This document shows, piece by piece, positions 8,481 to 17,735 of a DNA stretch of 64,000 bases. The notes beneath the pieces are model-generated. The model was not told where the DNA came from and did not search any database. It saw only the letters and a program-made list of their open reading frames with translations. This DNA comes from DASUVM01 sp963704675 (lineage in GTDB: Bacteria; Patescibacteriota; Saccharimonadia; Saccharimonadales; Saccharimonadaceae). Positions within the stretch are counted from its first letter, which is position 1. Every line of letters begins with the position of its first letter. The stretch lies in the NCBI GenBank assembly GCA_963704675.1, contig OY969928.1, positions 992,001-1,056,000 of the forward strand. The letters run 5' to 3'. The translations under genes were made by a program, and so were the position numbers.

Positions 8481-9311
8481 ATGAAACTACTAAACGGCCG
8501 AGAATTAGCGGGCTATATTAAAGAGCGGCAAGCCAAGCAGGTGCGGGCGCTAAGGCAAGCGTGGCATATAACGCCGAAGCTGGCAATTATTCAAACGAAA
8601 GACGACCCGATTATTAACAGCTATGTCCCACTTAAAAAACGCTATGCCGAAGATATTTTGATAGAACTTGAGCACCATTTGGTTGATCAGGCTGAAGCCT
8701 TAGAGCTCATAGGGCGATTGAATAATGATGAAGCAGTGCATGGCATTATTATTCAGTTGCCTTTAAGCGACCCAAGCGAAACTGATACATTTGTAAACGC
8801 TGTTGCACCAGAAAAAGACGTTGATGCACTTGGTAAATCTGCACAGTTTGATCCGGCAACTGCCATGGCTATTAATTGGTTATTGGCGGCCTATAACATT
8901 GATCTAAGGGCTAAAAACCTTGTTATTATTGGTAGGGGTAAGTTAGTTGGTGCGCCATTAGAGAATTTGTGGCGCAGCTCAGGCCTTGAACCGACCGTGC
9001 TCGACGCCTCAACTTCTGAAGCTGAGTTTTTAAAAAACGTTAAAGCTGCTGATGTTATCGTCACGGGTACAGGCTCAGCAGGCGTGCTGACAAACGCCAT
9101 GATTAAACCGGGCGCTGTGGTGGTTGACGCTGGCGTCGCCACCGAGGCAGGCAAGCTAGTGGGCGATTTAGCGCCTGATGTTCGCGCGCGCGATGACCTA
9201 ACTGTAACACCCGAAAAGGGCGGCGTTGGCCCGCTCACGGTGTGTGCCTTGTTCGATAATGTTATTCGCGCGGCTCGTCAGGTTGCCGATGCTACGCAGC
9301 AGCCGGAGTAG
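8481..9311 (+). CDS. folD: Methylenetetrahydrofolate dehydrogenase / cyclohydrolase
   Basis: 276 residues, normal length. It interconverts methylene-, methenyl- and formyl-tetrahydrofolate in the cytosol. Family marks: NSYVPLKKR with the catalytic Lys52 of the YVxxK motif, HGIIIQLPL, PEKDVDALG, the nucleotide loop IGRGKLVGAPL (the common form has GRSxIVGxP, so the Ser is missing), and EKGGVGPLTVCAL near the end. An extended -10 box (TGtTACAAT, 8464-8472) ends 8 nt before the ATG, so the transcript is expected to start 2 nt upstream of the start codon. The end overlaps the convergent response regulator by 20 bp. Confidence 0.95.
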   Translation: MKLLNGRELAGYIKERQAKQVRALRQAWHITPKLAIIQTKDDPIINSYVPLKKRYAEDILIELEHHLVDQAEALELIGRLNNDEAVHGIIIQLPLSDPSETDTFVNAVAPEKDVDALGKSAQFDPATAMAINWLLAAYNIDLRAKNLVIIGRGKLVGAPLENLWRSSGLEPTVLDASTSEAEFLKNVKAADVIVTGTGSAGVLTNAMIKPGAVVVDAGVATEAGKLVGDLAPDVRARDDLTVTPEKGGVGPLTVCALFDNVIRAARQVADATQQPE

Positions 9312-9687
9312 ACTGGCCAAGTAAGAATTCTTTTACGCGTTTGACGACTTGGCTGGGCGTTAAATCGGCTTTTACAATATAATTAATAATACCAAGTTGT
9401 TTGAGGCCCTTTGGCGCTTCTTCTTCGCCAAGATTCGTTAAAACCATAACAGGGATGTGCTTACCCCAACTATGCGATCGAATCTCGCGCAGGGCTTCTT
9501 CGCCGTTCATTTCAGGCATTTGAATATCGAGCAGAATCATATCTGGTCGCATACTCTTAACAAGTTCAACACCTAAGCGGCCGTCGGCAGCAACTTCGAC
9601 TTCGAAGTTTTCAACCTCAAATTTCATTCGGTACATTTCAGCAATAACTTGGTCGTCTTCGATAATGGCAATCTTTTTAGTAGTCAT
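9292..9687 (-). CDS. Single-domain response regulator
   Basis: 131 residues, a stand-alone receiver domain (CheY-like) with a short tail and no output domain. The acidic pair is Asp11/Asp12 in IIEDDQ, the phosphorylation site is Asp54 in LLDIQMPEMNG, the switch Thr84 in VLTNLG and Lys106 in VKADLTP. The ATG at 9687 is preferred over an upstream in-frame start because a full promoter fits: TTGCAA 9718-9723, 17 bp, TAGAAT 9695-9700, 7 nt, ATG (leaderless). The histidine kinase at 12087 is a possible partner, though it is not in the same operon. Confidence 0.93.
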   Translation of the reverse strand: MTTKKIAIIEDDQVIAEMYRMKFEVENFEVEVAADGRLGVELVKSMRPDMILLDIQMPEMNGEEALREIRSHSWGKHIPVMVLTNLGEEEAPKGLKQLGIINYIVKADLTPSQVVKRVKEFLLGQSTPAAA

Positions 9688-9694
9688 TAGATAC

Positions 9695-9723
9695 ATTCTA
9701 GTGAGCGGCAGATAATATTGCAA
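9695..9723 (-). promoter_or_regulatory. Leaderless promoter of the response regulator
   Basis: Minus-strand TTGCAA, 17-bp spacer, TAGAAT and 7 nt to the ATG: the expected start of transcription is the A of the start codon. Confidence 0.6.
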
Positions 9724-9844
9724 TATGACGTGAATATTAATTCATTATGGAAGAGCAGTTGATAGCCGAGTACAGGATTTTAATTTAGGCAAGTTACTTA
9801 TATACTGACGGTTGAACATCGAGTCGGGGTTTAAAGGAGGCTTT

Positions 9845-10045
9845 ATGCTAGGATTTAGTTTTCAAGAAGTCGCAATACTACTCTTAATTGCGCTATACAT
9901 AATCATTGCCGTTATGGCCTTGCGCCACCTGCTCCGTAGCAAAAAAGATTGGTTATTTAAGCTGATTTGGGTACTTGTTATTGTCTTTATACCTATTTTC
10001 GGAACCGGTGCCTATTATTTGTTTGCGGCTAAAAAACGCGCCTAA
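9845..10045 (+). CDS. Small membrane protein with PLDc_N-like domain
   Basis: 66 residues, two membrane helices: residues about 7-25 and 38-59, with a basic loop HLLRSKKDWLFK between and the motif WVLVIVFIPIFGTGAYYL in the second. This is the pattern of the phospholipase-D nuclease N-terminal (PLDc_N) domain found in many tiny membrane proteins. The strong ribosome site AAAGGAGG at about 9832-9839 fixes the ATG at 9845 rather than an upstream TTG. Confidence 0.75.
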   Translation: MLGFSFQEVAILLLIALYIIIAVMALRHLLRSKKDWLFKLIWVLVIVFIPIFGTGAYYLFAAKKRA

Positions 10046-10263
10046 AACTAACATGTCAGAGTAAGGATAATTCCAATAGTCATTTTTGTTTTCCCAGAGC
10101 GCTCTTTACCTTAGCTCTCCCAAATCTTAATTTATAAGCGCCAAGAAGGTGAAACTGGTTAAATAATTGATTTTATATGTATTGGAGAGAGGGTTGGATT
10201 TGGGTTTACTACGCTTGCCGTTTCAAAATGCCTATGTAATAGTAATGAAGTAACAATCTCAAC

Positions 10264-11409
10264 ATGGTAAAGAATAAAGCAAAGTGGCTTGCTGACGTTA
10301 AGTCGTTATCTCATAAAAAAACTCCCTTTATTATAACTGACCTCGGTATTATTAAGCGCAAGTCAGAAGAAATTAAAGCTTTATTACCAAGGGTCAAAAT
10401 TTTTTATGCGCTAAAAAGTAATAATGATACGATTGTTCTCAAAACGCTAAAACCTCTTGTTGATGGTTTTGATATTGCATCACTTGGTGAGATGCGATTG
10501 CTTGACGCACTCAAGATAAATCCAGAAAGAGTCATATACTCGAATCCGGTGAAGCTCCCGGATCATATTAACGTTTGTTTTCAAAAAGGAGTGCGCTATT
10601 ATGCTCTCGATTCGTTAGATGAGATCAAAAAAATGAGTCGATATGCGCCTGGCGCTAGCGTATTCTTACGTATTCAAGTGTCAGATTATGGTAGTAAATT
10701 TCCGCTTTCGAGAAAGTTTGGTTTAGTTGATATTCACGTGCCTGACTTTGCCGAAGCGGCTCAGGCGGCAGGGCTTAATGTTTGCGGATTGGCCTTTCAT
10801 GTCGGTTCCCAGGCTGAAAACCTACAAATATGGGATACTGCTTTAGAGCTTTCGAGTAAGCTAATTCATCGACTAAGCCAGATGGCTATTAATATCAAGT
10901 ATCTTGATATGGGTGGCGGTTTTCCGGCAGATTATGGGCAGCCGATTCCGACCATAAGGCAGATCTGTCGAACAATTAACCGCGCATTAGCTACATATAT
11001 TCCAAAACATATTGAGGTATTTGCTGAACCTGGTCGTTATATAAGTGCGAATGCGGCAGTTACGGTTACTTCAGTAATAGCCCGCGAACATCGAACAGGT
11101 TCTGATTGGCTCTATTTAGACACTGGTGTTTTCCAAGGTTTAATGGAACCGCTTGAAATGAAAGAATGGCGCTATCCCATTTATACAGAGAAGACATCAA
11201 GGGGTTATAGGAAAAGTTTTGTATTGACTGGTCCGACGTGCGATGCTTACGACATTCTGGGCTATGACTATCTTCTGCCCGCTGATGTTAATATGGGGGA
11301 CAGGTTAGTCATTGATGCTACCGGAGCTTACGCGGCGGTATATGGCTCGAACTTTAATGGTTTTGAGCTACCTGCGCGTTATTATGTAAAAGGAGGCACA
11401 AATGACTGA
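10264..11409 (+). CDS. Ornithine decarboxylase-like fold-III PLP enzyme
   Basis: 381 residues, alanine-racemase-type barrel plus C-terminal domain. The PLP lysine is Lys51 in FYALKSNN; His179 lies in FHVGSQ, the phosphate loop is GGGFP (217-221) and EPGRY starts at Glu255. GPTCDAYD (Cys326, Asp327) matches the catalytic Cys of eukaryotic-type ornithine decarboxylases rather than diaminopimelate decarboxylase. It should turn a basic amino acid, most likely ornithine or lysine, into a diamine. The gene overlaps the next by 8 bp, so product and downstream acyltransferase-like protein are probably linked. Confidence 0.85.
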   Translation: MVKNKAKWLADVKSLSHKKTPFIITDLGIIKRKSEEIKALLPRVKIFYALKSNNDTIVLKTLKPLVDGFDIASLGEMRLLDALKINPERVIYSNPVKLPDHINVCFQKGVRYYALDSLDEIKKMSRYAPGASVFLRIQVSDYGSKFPLSRKFGLVDIHVPDFAEAAQAAGLNVCGLAFHVGSQAENLQIWDTALELSSKLIHRLSQMAINIKYLDMGGGFPADYGQPIPTIRQICRTINRALATYIPKHIEVFAEPGRYISANAAVTVTSVIAREHRTGSDWLYLDTGVFQGLMEPLEMKEWRYPIYTEKTSRGYRKSFVLTGPTCDAYDILGYDYLLPADVNMGDRLVIDATGAYAAVYGSNFNGFELPARYYVKGGTND

Positions 11410-12097
11410 AGTAGCTTTGCCGCGCATTGATTCAAAATCCGATTCTGAAAGAGTAGGCTTGATGTTATTGCGTCCCGGCTCTCTTGCATGGGATGCAACA
11501 ATAGATTTAGAAGCCGAAGTTTTTGAAGAGCGTGGGTATGTAGAAAGTAAAGCCGAGTTAGAAAAAGAATATGCGCCATACATTCCCGAGACAGAATTAC
11601 TGTCGATGAAGCATGGGCATGATCTCACGGGTTGCTTAAGAATTATAGATTATGATCCAAAAATAGGCCTAAAAACCATTCATGATATTGAAGCCGGGAG
11701 ACTAATGCTAAGCAAAGAAGGTAAAGAATTGCTAAGAAACCTTGATCTTAACAGTGTATTTGAAGTCGGAACAATTGCACTTAAAAAAGAACACCGTAAA
11801 AGCATACGTCGGGCTAGCACTTCTAGCAATTTTCTTTATGCTGGTGTGGTTGATCATTCCAGAAAACATAATAAACCATATGCACTTGCAAGTTTTGATG
11901 CAGACTACTTCGATAGTTTTCAAAAGGGATATGGCGGTGTATACGCGCTTGGACCCGCGGTTAATTACATGGGGTCGCCCACGATTCCTGCCCTCATTAA
12001 TATTGAAGGAGTAGTCCAACATCTAAAGGATACTGGTAATCTTGAAGCTGCGTATATATTAGAGTCAGGCGGGGACCTTATTAAAGATGACTATTGA
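11402..12097 (+). CDS. GNAT-like / autoinducer-synthase-like acyltransferase
   Basis: 231 residues. The N-terminal MLLRPGSLAWDATIDLEAEVFEERGYVE and the core VFEVGTIALKKEHRK follow the pattern of the LuxI / FeeM-like acyl-transferase fold, in which a conserved acid-Val/Leu-x-R/T strand is followed by a basic helix. YALASFDADYFDSFQKGYG could be the substrate-side strand. Alternatively it is a plain GNAT N-acetyltransferase. Start ATG follows AAAGGAGG inside the decarboxylase gene, and its end overlaps the histidine kinase gene by 11 bp. The simplest reading is acylation of the diamine made by the upstream enzyme. Confidence 0.55.
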   Translation: MTEVALPRIDSKSDSERVGLMLLRPGSLAWDATIDLEAEVFEERGYVESKAELEKEYAPYIPETELLSMKHGHDLTGCLRIIDYDPKIGLKTIHDIEAGRLMLSKEGKELLRNLDLNSVFEVGTIALKKEHRKSIRRASTSSNFLYAGVVDHSRKHNKPYALASFDADYFDSFQKGYGGVYALGPAVNYMGSPTIPALINIEGVVQHLKDTGNLEAAYILESGGDLIKDDY

Positions 12098-14306
12098 TCT
12101 TTTTATTCTACTTGCTAGTGATATTACGAACCTTTTTATTGGGCTAGCTGTTTTATTGCGTAATCCAAAGCTTGCTATTAATAGAATTTTTGCAATGCTT
12201 TCTTTTGCACTCGTATTTTGGACAAGCGCAAACTTCTTAGCAGATAATGTTTCAACTGAATGGACACTGTTTTTCTGTAGGCTGACGTTTGTTGGTGGTG
12301 TATTTATAGCTTTGAGCACGGGGACCCTTAGTCGTTATTTGCCAAATAGCGATATCTTACAGCATTCAAAATTTAATAAAGTTCAGCCTTTTCTTGGAGG
12401 CGCCGCTATAGTGCTGTCGTTTGCTCCCGGAATGATTGGATCTGCTTCAAGGGGTGATGCTGGCGCGAATTTACAACTTGGACCCCTTTATTTTCTTTAT
12501 ATAGTCTATATTTTACAAGCATTAACGCTACTTGTGTTTAACTTTACGTATCAGTTTAGACATGCAAGGGCAGGGTATCAGAGAGACCAGTTGCGTTTAG
12601 TTGCTCTTGGCTTATCGCTTTATGCGGGTTTTGCAGTTATTTTCAATCTTATTCTTCCGGTTATTATTCAAAATTGGGTAAGTAGTAAATATGGGCCGCT
12701 TTTTTCACTCTTTTTTGTAGGGCTTGCTGCTTCTGCAATTGTCCGCCATAGGTTGTTTGATGTACGATTAGCAATTGCACGTTCGATTGCGTATTTAGGG
12801 TCACTAATAACCTTCGCAACTCTTTATGGATTCATGATATTCGCATTGACTAGATTCGTTTTTGGTTTTGAAATTCCTGTCTTGGCGCAAGTGGCGATCT
12901 CTGCTGTTACTGGCATTGCGGCGCTTTCATTTAACTTCTTTCGTCGCATATTTGACCGTGTTACGAACCGACTATTTTATAAAGATGCATATGATCCTCA
13001 AGAATTCTTCGATATATTCAATAAAAACTTAGTATCGTCTATAGATTTGCTGAACCTCCTTGACTCTACATCGCACACCATCGCTGACTTTTTGCGTACG
13101 AGATATACCATCACGGCAGTGAGGGGTTCTAATCGCCACTTTATATATAGCGGCACCTTACGCAAAAATAGTACTGATCAAAAAATAAAAGCACTATCGC
13201 ATATCGTTTTGTCATATAAACAAAAGCAAGCCGTTATTGTAACTGATGAATTAACCACCGAGCATGAAAAGCTCCGTGATATCCTTATGGAGCATGAAAT
13301 TGCTGTTTTAGTGCGATTAGATATGGCTTATCCTAAAGAACTTCAGAAAGGAGTCGGTTTTATCGCTTTGGGGCAAAAGATTAATGGTGGTTCTTATAAT
13401 AATTTGGATATACGAGTATTAGAAACCGTTGCTAATGAGCTTGTTATTGCTGTTCAAAACGCCCTTCGTTTCGAAGAAATTCGTGATTTTAATGAAACGC
13501 TGCAGAATAAAGTTGATGAAGCTACCGCGAAACTTCGGCGTTCAAATGCCAAGCTAAAACAGCTTGATGAAGCCAAAGATGAGTTTATTTCAATGGCTTC
13601 GCATCAGCTTAGAACGCCGTTGACCACGATAAAAGGGTATCTCAGTATGGTCCTTGAAGGTGATGCAGGCGATCTTCAATCGGGGCAAAAGAGATTGCTC
13701 GAAGAGGCCTACAGCGGTGCGCAACGCATGGTCTATTTGATTGCTGATTTCCTCAATGTTTCGCGCCTTAAAACTGGCAAGTTTATGCTTGAATACAGCA
13801 CTGTTAACCTCACGCATCTTATTGGTGAAGAAATCGGGCAGCTAAGAGTAACTGCAAAGAGCCGCCAGCTGAAATTACAGTATGAAGCGCCCGAAACCTT
13901 CCCGGCTGCAAGACTCGACGAAAATAAAATTCGTCAAGTCGTCATGAACTTGATAGATAACGCCATTTATTACTCAAAACCGGGCGGCACTATAAAGGTT
14001 GAGCTACTTTCAGATGACGGGCATGTTAGTTTTAAGGTGAAAGATACTGGTATAGGTGTGCCTGCGAACGAACAAAAAGACCTTTTTGAGAAATTCTATC
14101 GTGCCAGCAACGCACGTAAAGTGCGGCCTGACGGCACAGGTATTGGGTTGTTTATGATCAAAAAGGTGATTTTGGCTCACGGTGGTTCAATAATCTTTCA
14201 TTCTACCGAAGGGCAGGGAAGTACATTCGGCTTCTCGCTGCCGCTAAAAGCAAAGCCACAAACTAAGGAATTAAAAGCCGAATCCCTTCAACGATCAGGT
14301 AAATAA
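12087..14306 (+). CDS. Membrane sensor histidine kinase
   Basis: 739 residues. The first 270 or so hold about eight hydrophobic helices, as in the 7TM-type sensor N-terminus of some kinases. A GAF-like stretch of about 150 residues follows, then a coiled coil (residues about 465-495). The HisKA site is FISMASHQLRTPL with His near residue 504. The ATP lid blocks are NLIDNAIYYSKPGG (about 621), DTGIGVP (about 653) and GTGIGLFMIKK (about 685). It ends without a receiver. Translation is coupled to the acyltransferase-like gene, so a signal made by the first two genes could be what it senses. No regulator is in the operon; the CheY-like protein at 9292 is the nearest. Confidence 0.9.
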   Translation: MTIDLFILLASDITNLFIGLAVLLRNPKLAINRIFAMLSFALVFWTSANFLADNVSTEWTLFFCRLTFVGGVFIALSTGTLSRYLPNSDILQHSKFNKVQPFLGGAAIVLSFAPGMIGSASRGDAGANLQLGPLYFLYIVYILQALTLLVFNFTYQFRHARAGYQRDQLRLVALGLSLYAGFAVIFNLILPVIIQNWVSSKYGPLFSLFFVGLAASAIVRHRLFDVRLAIARSIAYLGSLITFATLYGFMIFALTRFVFGFEIPVLAQVAISAVTGIAALSFNFFRRIFDRVTNRLFYKDAYDPQEFFDIFNKNLVSSIDLLNLLDSTSHTIADFLRTRYTITAVRGSNRHFIYSGTLRKNSTDQKIKALSHIVLSYKQKQAVIVTDELTTEHEKLRDILMEHEIAVLVRLDMAYPKELQKGVGFIALGQKINGGSYNNLDIRVLETVANELVIAVQNALRFEEIRDFNETLQNKVDEATAKLRRSNAKLKQLDEAKDEFISMASHQLRTPLTTIKGYLSMVLEGDAGDLQSGQKRLLEEAYSGAQRMVYLIADFLNVSRLKTGKFMLEYSTVNLTHLIGEEIGQLRVTAKSRQLKLQYEAPETFPAARLDENKIRQVVMNLIDNAIYYSKPGGTIKVELLSDDGHVSFKVKDTGIGVPANEQKDLFEKFYRASNARKVRPDGTGIGLFMIKKVILAHGGSIIFHSTEGQGSTFGFSLPLKAKPQTKELKAESLQRSGK

Positions 14307-14481
14307 AAATGACTGCGCCTCCACCTATGAGGGTAATGCGCTTTGTCATCTTGCCATGTTCATGCCACCATTGGCCAAGCTTGCTGCGTTCAACTGCCGT
14401 ATAGCGATGCACGGTTGGTTTCTCGACTCTAGCATCGCTGCCAGTGTATACTTTACTTCGTCTCTTACGATTTTTTGCCAT
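14263..14481 (-). CDS. Small basic membrane protein
   Basis: 72 residues: a basic N-terminal half (MAKNRKRRSKVYTGSDARVEK), then one C-terminal membrane helix (ITLIGGGAVIFIYLIVEGI). TATAAT (14490-14495) ends 8 nt before the ATG, giving a leader of about 2 nt. The end overlaps the convergent kinase by 44 bp. Function unknown. Confidence 0.6.
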   Translation of the reverse strand: MAKNRKRRSKVYTGSDARVEKPTVHRYTAVERSKLGQWWHEHGKMTKRITLIGGGAVIFIYLIVEGIRLLIP

Positions 14482-14519
14482 GATAGTTTATTATAGCCAA
14501 TTACAGTAGAAATTCCACC

Positions 14520-14825
14520 TTAAAATTCGCGCATAGCTTGGCTAATTTGAACTAGTAAGATCACCATGAGCATTACACTAAGAAGAAGTGCTACAGATGT
14601 AGCAATGCTCGCAGCTCGCAGTAATCTGGTTGTGCGATCAGGTTGCTTGACAAAAACCTTACTTAAAACAAAGCCCGCCAATAGAAGAAGAGGGGCGATC
14701 ACTGTCACGATCATTCTCACTTCAAGACCCAATAAGTCAAAACCAGTTAGCCAGCTGATGGTGCACAAGAATGCTGCAAACACTCCCGTGGCCATTAAGA
14801 TATCGGTAGAAATCTTCTTGTCCAT
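14520..14825 (-). CDS. Three-helix membrane protein
   Basis: 101 residues with hydrophobic helices at about 9-30, 36-57 and 72-96, and a short basic loop VKQPDRTTRLLR. No family recognised. A -10 box TATAGT (14834-14839) ends 8 nt before the ATG, again giving an almost leaderless transcript. It lies 38 bp downstream of the 14263-14481 gene's start on the same strand. Confidence 0.6.
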   Translation of the reverse strand: MDKKISTDILMATGVFAAFLCTISWLTGFDLLGLEVRMIVTVIAPLLLLAGFVLSKVFVKQPDRTTRLLRAASIATSVALLLSVMLMVILLVQISQAMREF

Positions 14826-14909
14826 ACATATATACTATATATTAAATTACTTTTAGTGCTTCAATTATGGTAATATATGTCTCGCTACCCATAAGTACTA
14901 AGGAGCCTG

Positions 14910-15398
14910 ATGGTCAGCGAGAGTGGATATTCTCGAGCGTTCAACTGGCTCGAGGGTAAGCAGGGGCCCAGTAGTTTCCATGCATCAATCATTGCATACG
15001 ATGATCCTGTCGTATCCTTCAACCAACTCGCTTGTATCTGGCGAGCGAGCGGAATCGATATACTGACGTTCCATAACCTTTCGGAGGAAACTTCTTCGCA
15101 AGATAGGCTGACGAGCGCTAGGAAAATCTGCGAACTTCGGCCATCTGCCGAGTGGAATGAATGGGTTGATCAACAGCAGGCAGAGATTGCAAGAACATAT
15201 CCAAGCATAGCCGATTCTGCATTGCAACTTCTCGAGCTGGCGACGCGTGAAGCTTCACATTACCAGTCGCCACTCGTAGTGATTCATTCTGGAGTAACGA
15301 TATCAAACGGTGAATCCGTAGCAATACTTTGGACGCACGAAGCGTTTCGTATTGATCGGGCGCTCACGTATTTTCAGAATGTCTGTAGTCGCGCATGA
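14910..15398 (+). CDS. Unknown soluble protein
   Basis: 162 residues, Trp and Ser rich, no signal peptide or membrane helix. AAGGAG lies 7 nt before the ATG. A Rho-independent terminator follows at 15441-15472. No motif is recognised; the gene stands alone. Confidence 0.5.
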   Translation: MVSESGYSRAFNWLEGKQGPSSFHASIIAYDDPVVSFNQLACIWRASGIDILTFHNLSEETSSQDRLTSARKICELRPSAEWNEWVDQQQAEIARTYPSIADSALQLLELATREASHYQSPLVVIHSGVTISNGESVAILWTHEAFRIDRALTYFQNVCSRA

Positions 15399-15440
15399 GT
15401 GTGTAATATAGTTAAACCTTGAGATTGGGGGTGGCTGGAT

Positions 15441-15472
15441 AGCCCTTTGGCGATACCGCTGAAGGGCTTTTG
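15441..15472 (+). terminator. Terminator of the 14910 gene
   Basis: AGCCCTT (15441-15447) and AAGGGCT (15462-15468) form a stem followed by TTTTGCTT. Confidence 0.7.
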
Positions 15473-15490
15473 CTTAAGAAAAAGCATAAA

Positions 15491-15519
15491 GAAACACCCC
15501 ATATAGAATGGGGTGTTTC
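15491..15519 (-). terminator. Terminator of the 15571-17445 surface gene
   Basis: Perfect 12-bp stem GAAACACCCCAT / ATGGGGTGTTTC with a 5-nt loop. On the minus strand it lies 52 bp after the stop codon and is followed by a T-rich tail. Confidence 0.75.
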
Positions 15520-15570
15520 TACCACAAAAACCTGTGGCGGGGCGGTCAGTCCTTCTTTTGCTTTAGCCTG

Positions 15571-17445
15571 TTATTTACGCAGACCAGCCAAATTTTGTCG
15601 GCTGCGAACGTATGCGTTAATACCAAAACCTAAAGCGCTTGAGCCAAGTAAGCCAGCTAACATGGCCTCAGGGCCAGTTGCAGGTAGTTCTCCCGGTAAC
15701 TCAGGGTTGCCAGGGTTTTCAGGTGTTGGAGGAACAACCGGAGGTTGCTCAACTTTTACATGAGCCTGACATGCCTCACCGGTTTGGTTTGGCACGAGTT
15801 TACCATCAACTTCGAAGCTAACATAAAGCTTAGCGGTATATTCACCAGGCGCGTAAGTGTGCGTTTGTACTTCTTGACCAACACCGAATACTTTGCTTTG
15901 GTTATCGCCAAAGTCAATTTTGTATTCTTTTACCTTTGCATTACCGGTGGCAATTGCCTTTGCTTGGAATGTTGCGTTCGTGCGATTCTCAAGTTTAACC
16001 AAGGTTAAAGCGTCACATTTGTAAGTGCTCTCCGTTGGTTTTTCAACCACTTCGAACTCACCCTTACATTTGTCGTCAGTCTTGGTTACTTCTTGACCGT
16101 TTACTTTGGCAACAACTGAAACCTGAACGATATATTTACCAACGGTGCTGTTTTCGTAAGCTACGGCGTTGTCATTAGTAGATTCAATAGTCTTAATGAC
16201 CTCGTTTGAACCTGCTTTTTTAACAGTATAAACGTATTTTACGAAGTCAGCATTGGTAACTTCTTTGCTACCCTTAAAGCTAAATTGTGTGCGGCTAATG
16301 GTTTTAACCTCTAAGCCCTTACAGACAACTTCCGCTTCAGGTGGTTTACATTCTTTTGGAACGGTTACATTTGCGTCGTCTTCTTTGGTGCCGTGATCTG
16401 TTTCTACCTTAGCAACGTTTTTAAGCGTGTTAGGGCCACAGGTCGGCAACTGGTCGTTACCAGCTACTTGTGCGGTAAAGATAACATAGGCAGTACTTTC
16501 GTTCTGGTAGCTACCGATATTAATACCACCCTTGGTCACGTTATCGCTGACGGTGTCGCCATTCGGGCTAAGGGTTGTGTAAAGCTTTGTGCTGCCGTTA
16601 ACATATGAAACACCCCCAGGCAGAACATCTTTAACAACAACGTTGTTTTGTACTGCACCACTCTTGTTGGTGTATTTAATGCGGTATTCGACTTTGTCGC
16701 CGGGTTGGGTTGCAACAGACTCTTTCCAGGTCTTGTCGGCATCACCAAGTTTTCGAACAGTTTTGTTCATTTCGAAAGTCGAGGTTGAAGCAAACTGTGG
16801 CTTTACTTTAAAGTATACGTAACTTGCATACTTAAAACAGCCAGGAATCACACCTTCTTCGGTGTAACTCACAGGAGCGCCAGCACTGGTTACGATGCTA
16901 TCACTTAATTTTTTACCACCAGAACCAGTCGCATTGTTGTAGATTTCAGCTGAACCTGGCACGTATACCAAGTTGAAATCTTGCGTACCGTTAAAGTGAA
17001 TGTCGTCCCAGACTTCCGTCGGGTCGGCGTTGGTTGCGCTTACGAAACCACTGACAGAAACATTCTTTCCAGTGGTTGTCGGAACGCTTGCTTTGACGCG
17101 GGTATTCAAGGCCTTAAGGTTAAGGTCTTGGTGTGCGTTATTGTGAACGTACATACGAACAGTATATTCTTTGCCCGGTTGTACGCTTACAGTGTCTTGC
17201 CAGCCACCATCGGTGGTAATTGAAGCGTCGCGAACAACCGTAAAGTTGCGCTCGTCGCCAATGTGTGGGTTATCAATAATTGAGTTGAAAACCACTTTGT
17301 TTGCCGGGTTAGCAACAGTATATGTTGCGCGGCTTGGGCCCCATGCCATGATTGCTACTGGTACTGCAATAGCAGCAACAACAGCAAATACTGGCACGAG
17401 ACGTTTCGGAAGTTTACGCTTTAAAGCGCTTAAAAACTTTCGCAT
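15571..17445 (-). CDS. LPATG-anchored surface protein with DUF11 and PKD-like domains
   Basis: 624 residues, exported. A basic start (MRKFLSALKRKLPKR) and a hydrophobic helix form the signal peptide. Residues about 225-360 are a DUF11-type repeat (KTVRKLGDADKTWKESVATQPGDKVEYRIKYTNKSG...NVVVKDVLPGGVSYVNGS), followed by two PKD-like modules of the form KVKEYKIDFGDNQ. A proline-rich linker leads to LPATGP, a hydrophobic helix and a basic tail, the standard sortase signal. Cysteines (CKGL, CDAL, ACQAH) are regularly spaced between modules and may form disulfides. Promoter: TTGAGC, 17 bp, TATTAA on the minus strand (17484-17512). It is a sister of the 22786 protein. Confidence 0.88.
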   Translation of the reverse strand: MRKFLSALKRKLPKRLVPVFAVVAAIAVPVAIMAWGPSRATYTVANPANKVVFNSIIDNPHIGDERNFTVVRDASITTDGGWQDTVSVQPGKEYTVRMYVHNNAHQDLNLKALNTRVKASVPTTTGKNVSVSGFVSATNADPTEVWDDIHFNGTQDFNLVYVPGSAEIYNNATGSGGKKLSDSIVTSAGAPVSYTEEGVIPGCFKYASYVYFKVKPQFASTSTFEMNKTVRKLGDADKTWKESVATQPGDKVEYRIKYTNKSGAVQNNVVVKDVLPGGVSYVNGSTKLYTTLSPNGDTVSDNVTKGGINIGSYQNESTAYVIFTAQVAGNDQLPTCGPNTLKNVAKVETDHGTKEDDANVTVPKECKPPEAEVVCKGLEVKTISRTQFSFKGSKEVTNADFVKYVYTVKKAGSNEVIKTIESTNDNAVAYENSTVGKYIVQVSVVAKVNGQEVTKTDDKCKGEFEVVEKPTESTYKCDALTLVKLENRTNATFQAKAIATGNAKVKEYKIDFGDNQSKVFGVGQEVQTHTYAPGEYTAKLYVSFEVDGKLVPNQTGEACQAHVKVEQPPVVPPTPENPGNPELPGELPATGPEAMLAGLLGSSALGFGINAYVRSRQNLAGLRK

Positions 17446-17483
17446 TATTATCTCCTCTATTTTCTTAGGTTGAATGAGTTATT

Positions 17484-17512
17484 TTAATAGAACTTTTAGT
17501 TACTCGGCTCAA
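17484..17512 (-). promoter_or_regulatory. Promoter of the 15571-17445 gene
   Basis: Minus strand TTGAGC (17507-17512), 17-bp spacer, TATTAA (17484-17489), leaving a leader of about 30 nt with AGAGGAG before the ATG. Confidence 0.5.
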
Positions 17513-17676
17513 GTTGTTAAAGGGCCTCCCGAGGGATAGTCTTCAGACCAAATCATGTAAATTCATAAGGGTTTGAGTCCGAGGAGGACTCTAAACTTGG
17601 AATCTTAAAGCTAAAAAACTTCAGTGACTCGACAAGGAATCCTCCTCAGGGTTGTTGTGTTAATACGAAGGTTGGT

Positions 17677-17716
17677 GCGGTGGCACCCCACGCGTCGTTG
17701 CGCAGGGTGCCACCGC
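17677..17716 (-). terminator. GC-rich terminator-like hairpin of the lipoprotein gene
   Basis: Perfect 12-bp inverted repeat GCGGTGGCACCC / GGGTGCCACCGC just after the end of the lipoprotein gene. There is no T-run, as is usual for actinobacterial terminators. Confidence 0.6.
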
Positions 17717-17735
17717 GGGTAGCAAGGCCTCGCCC

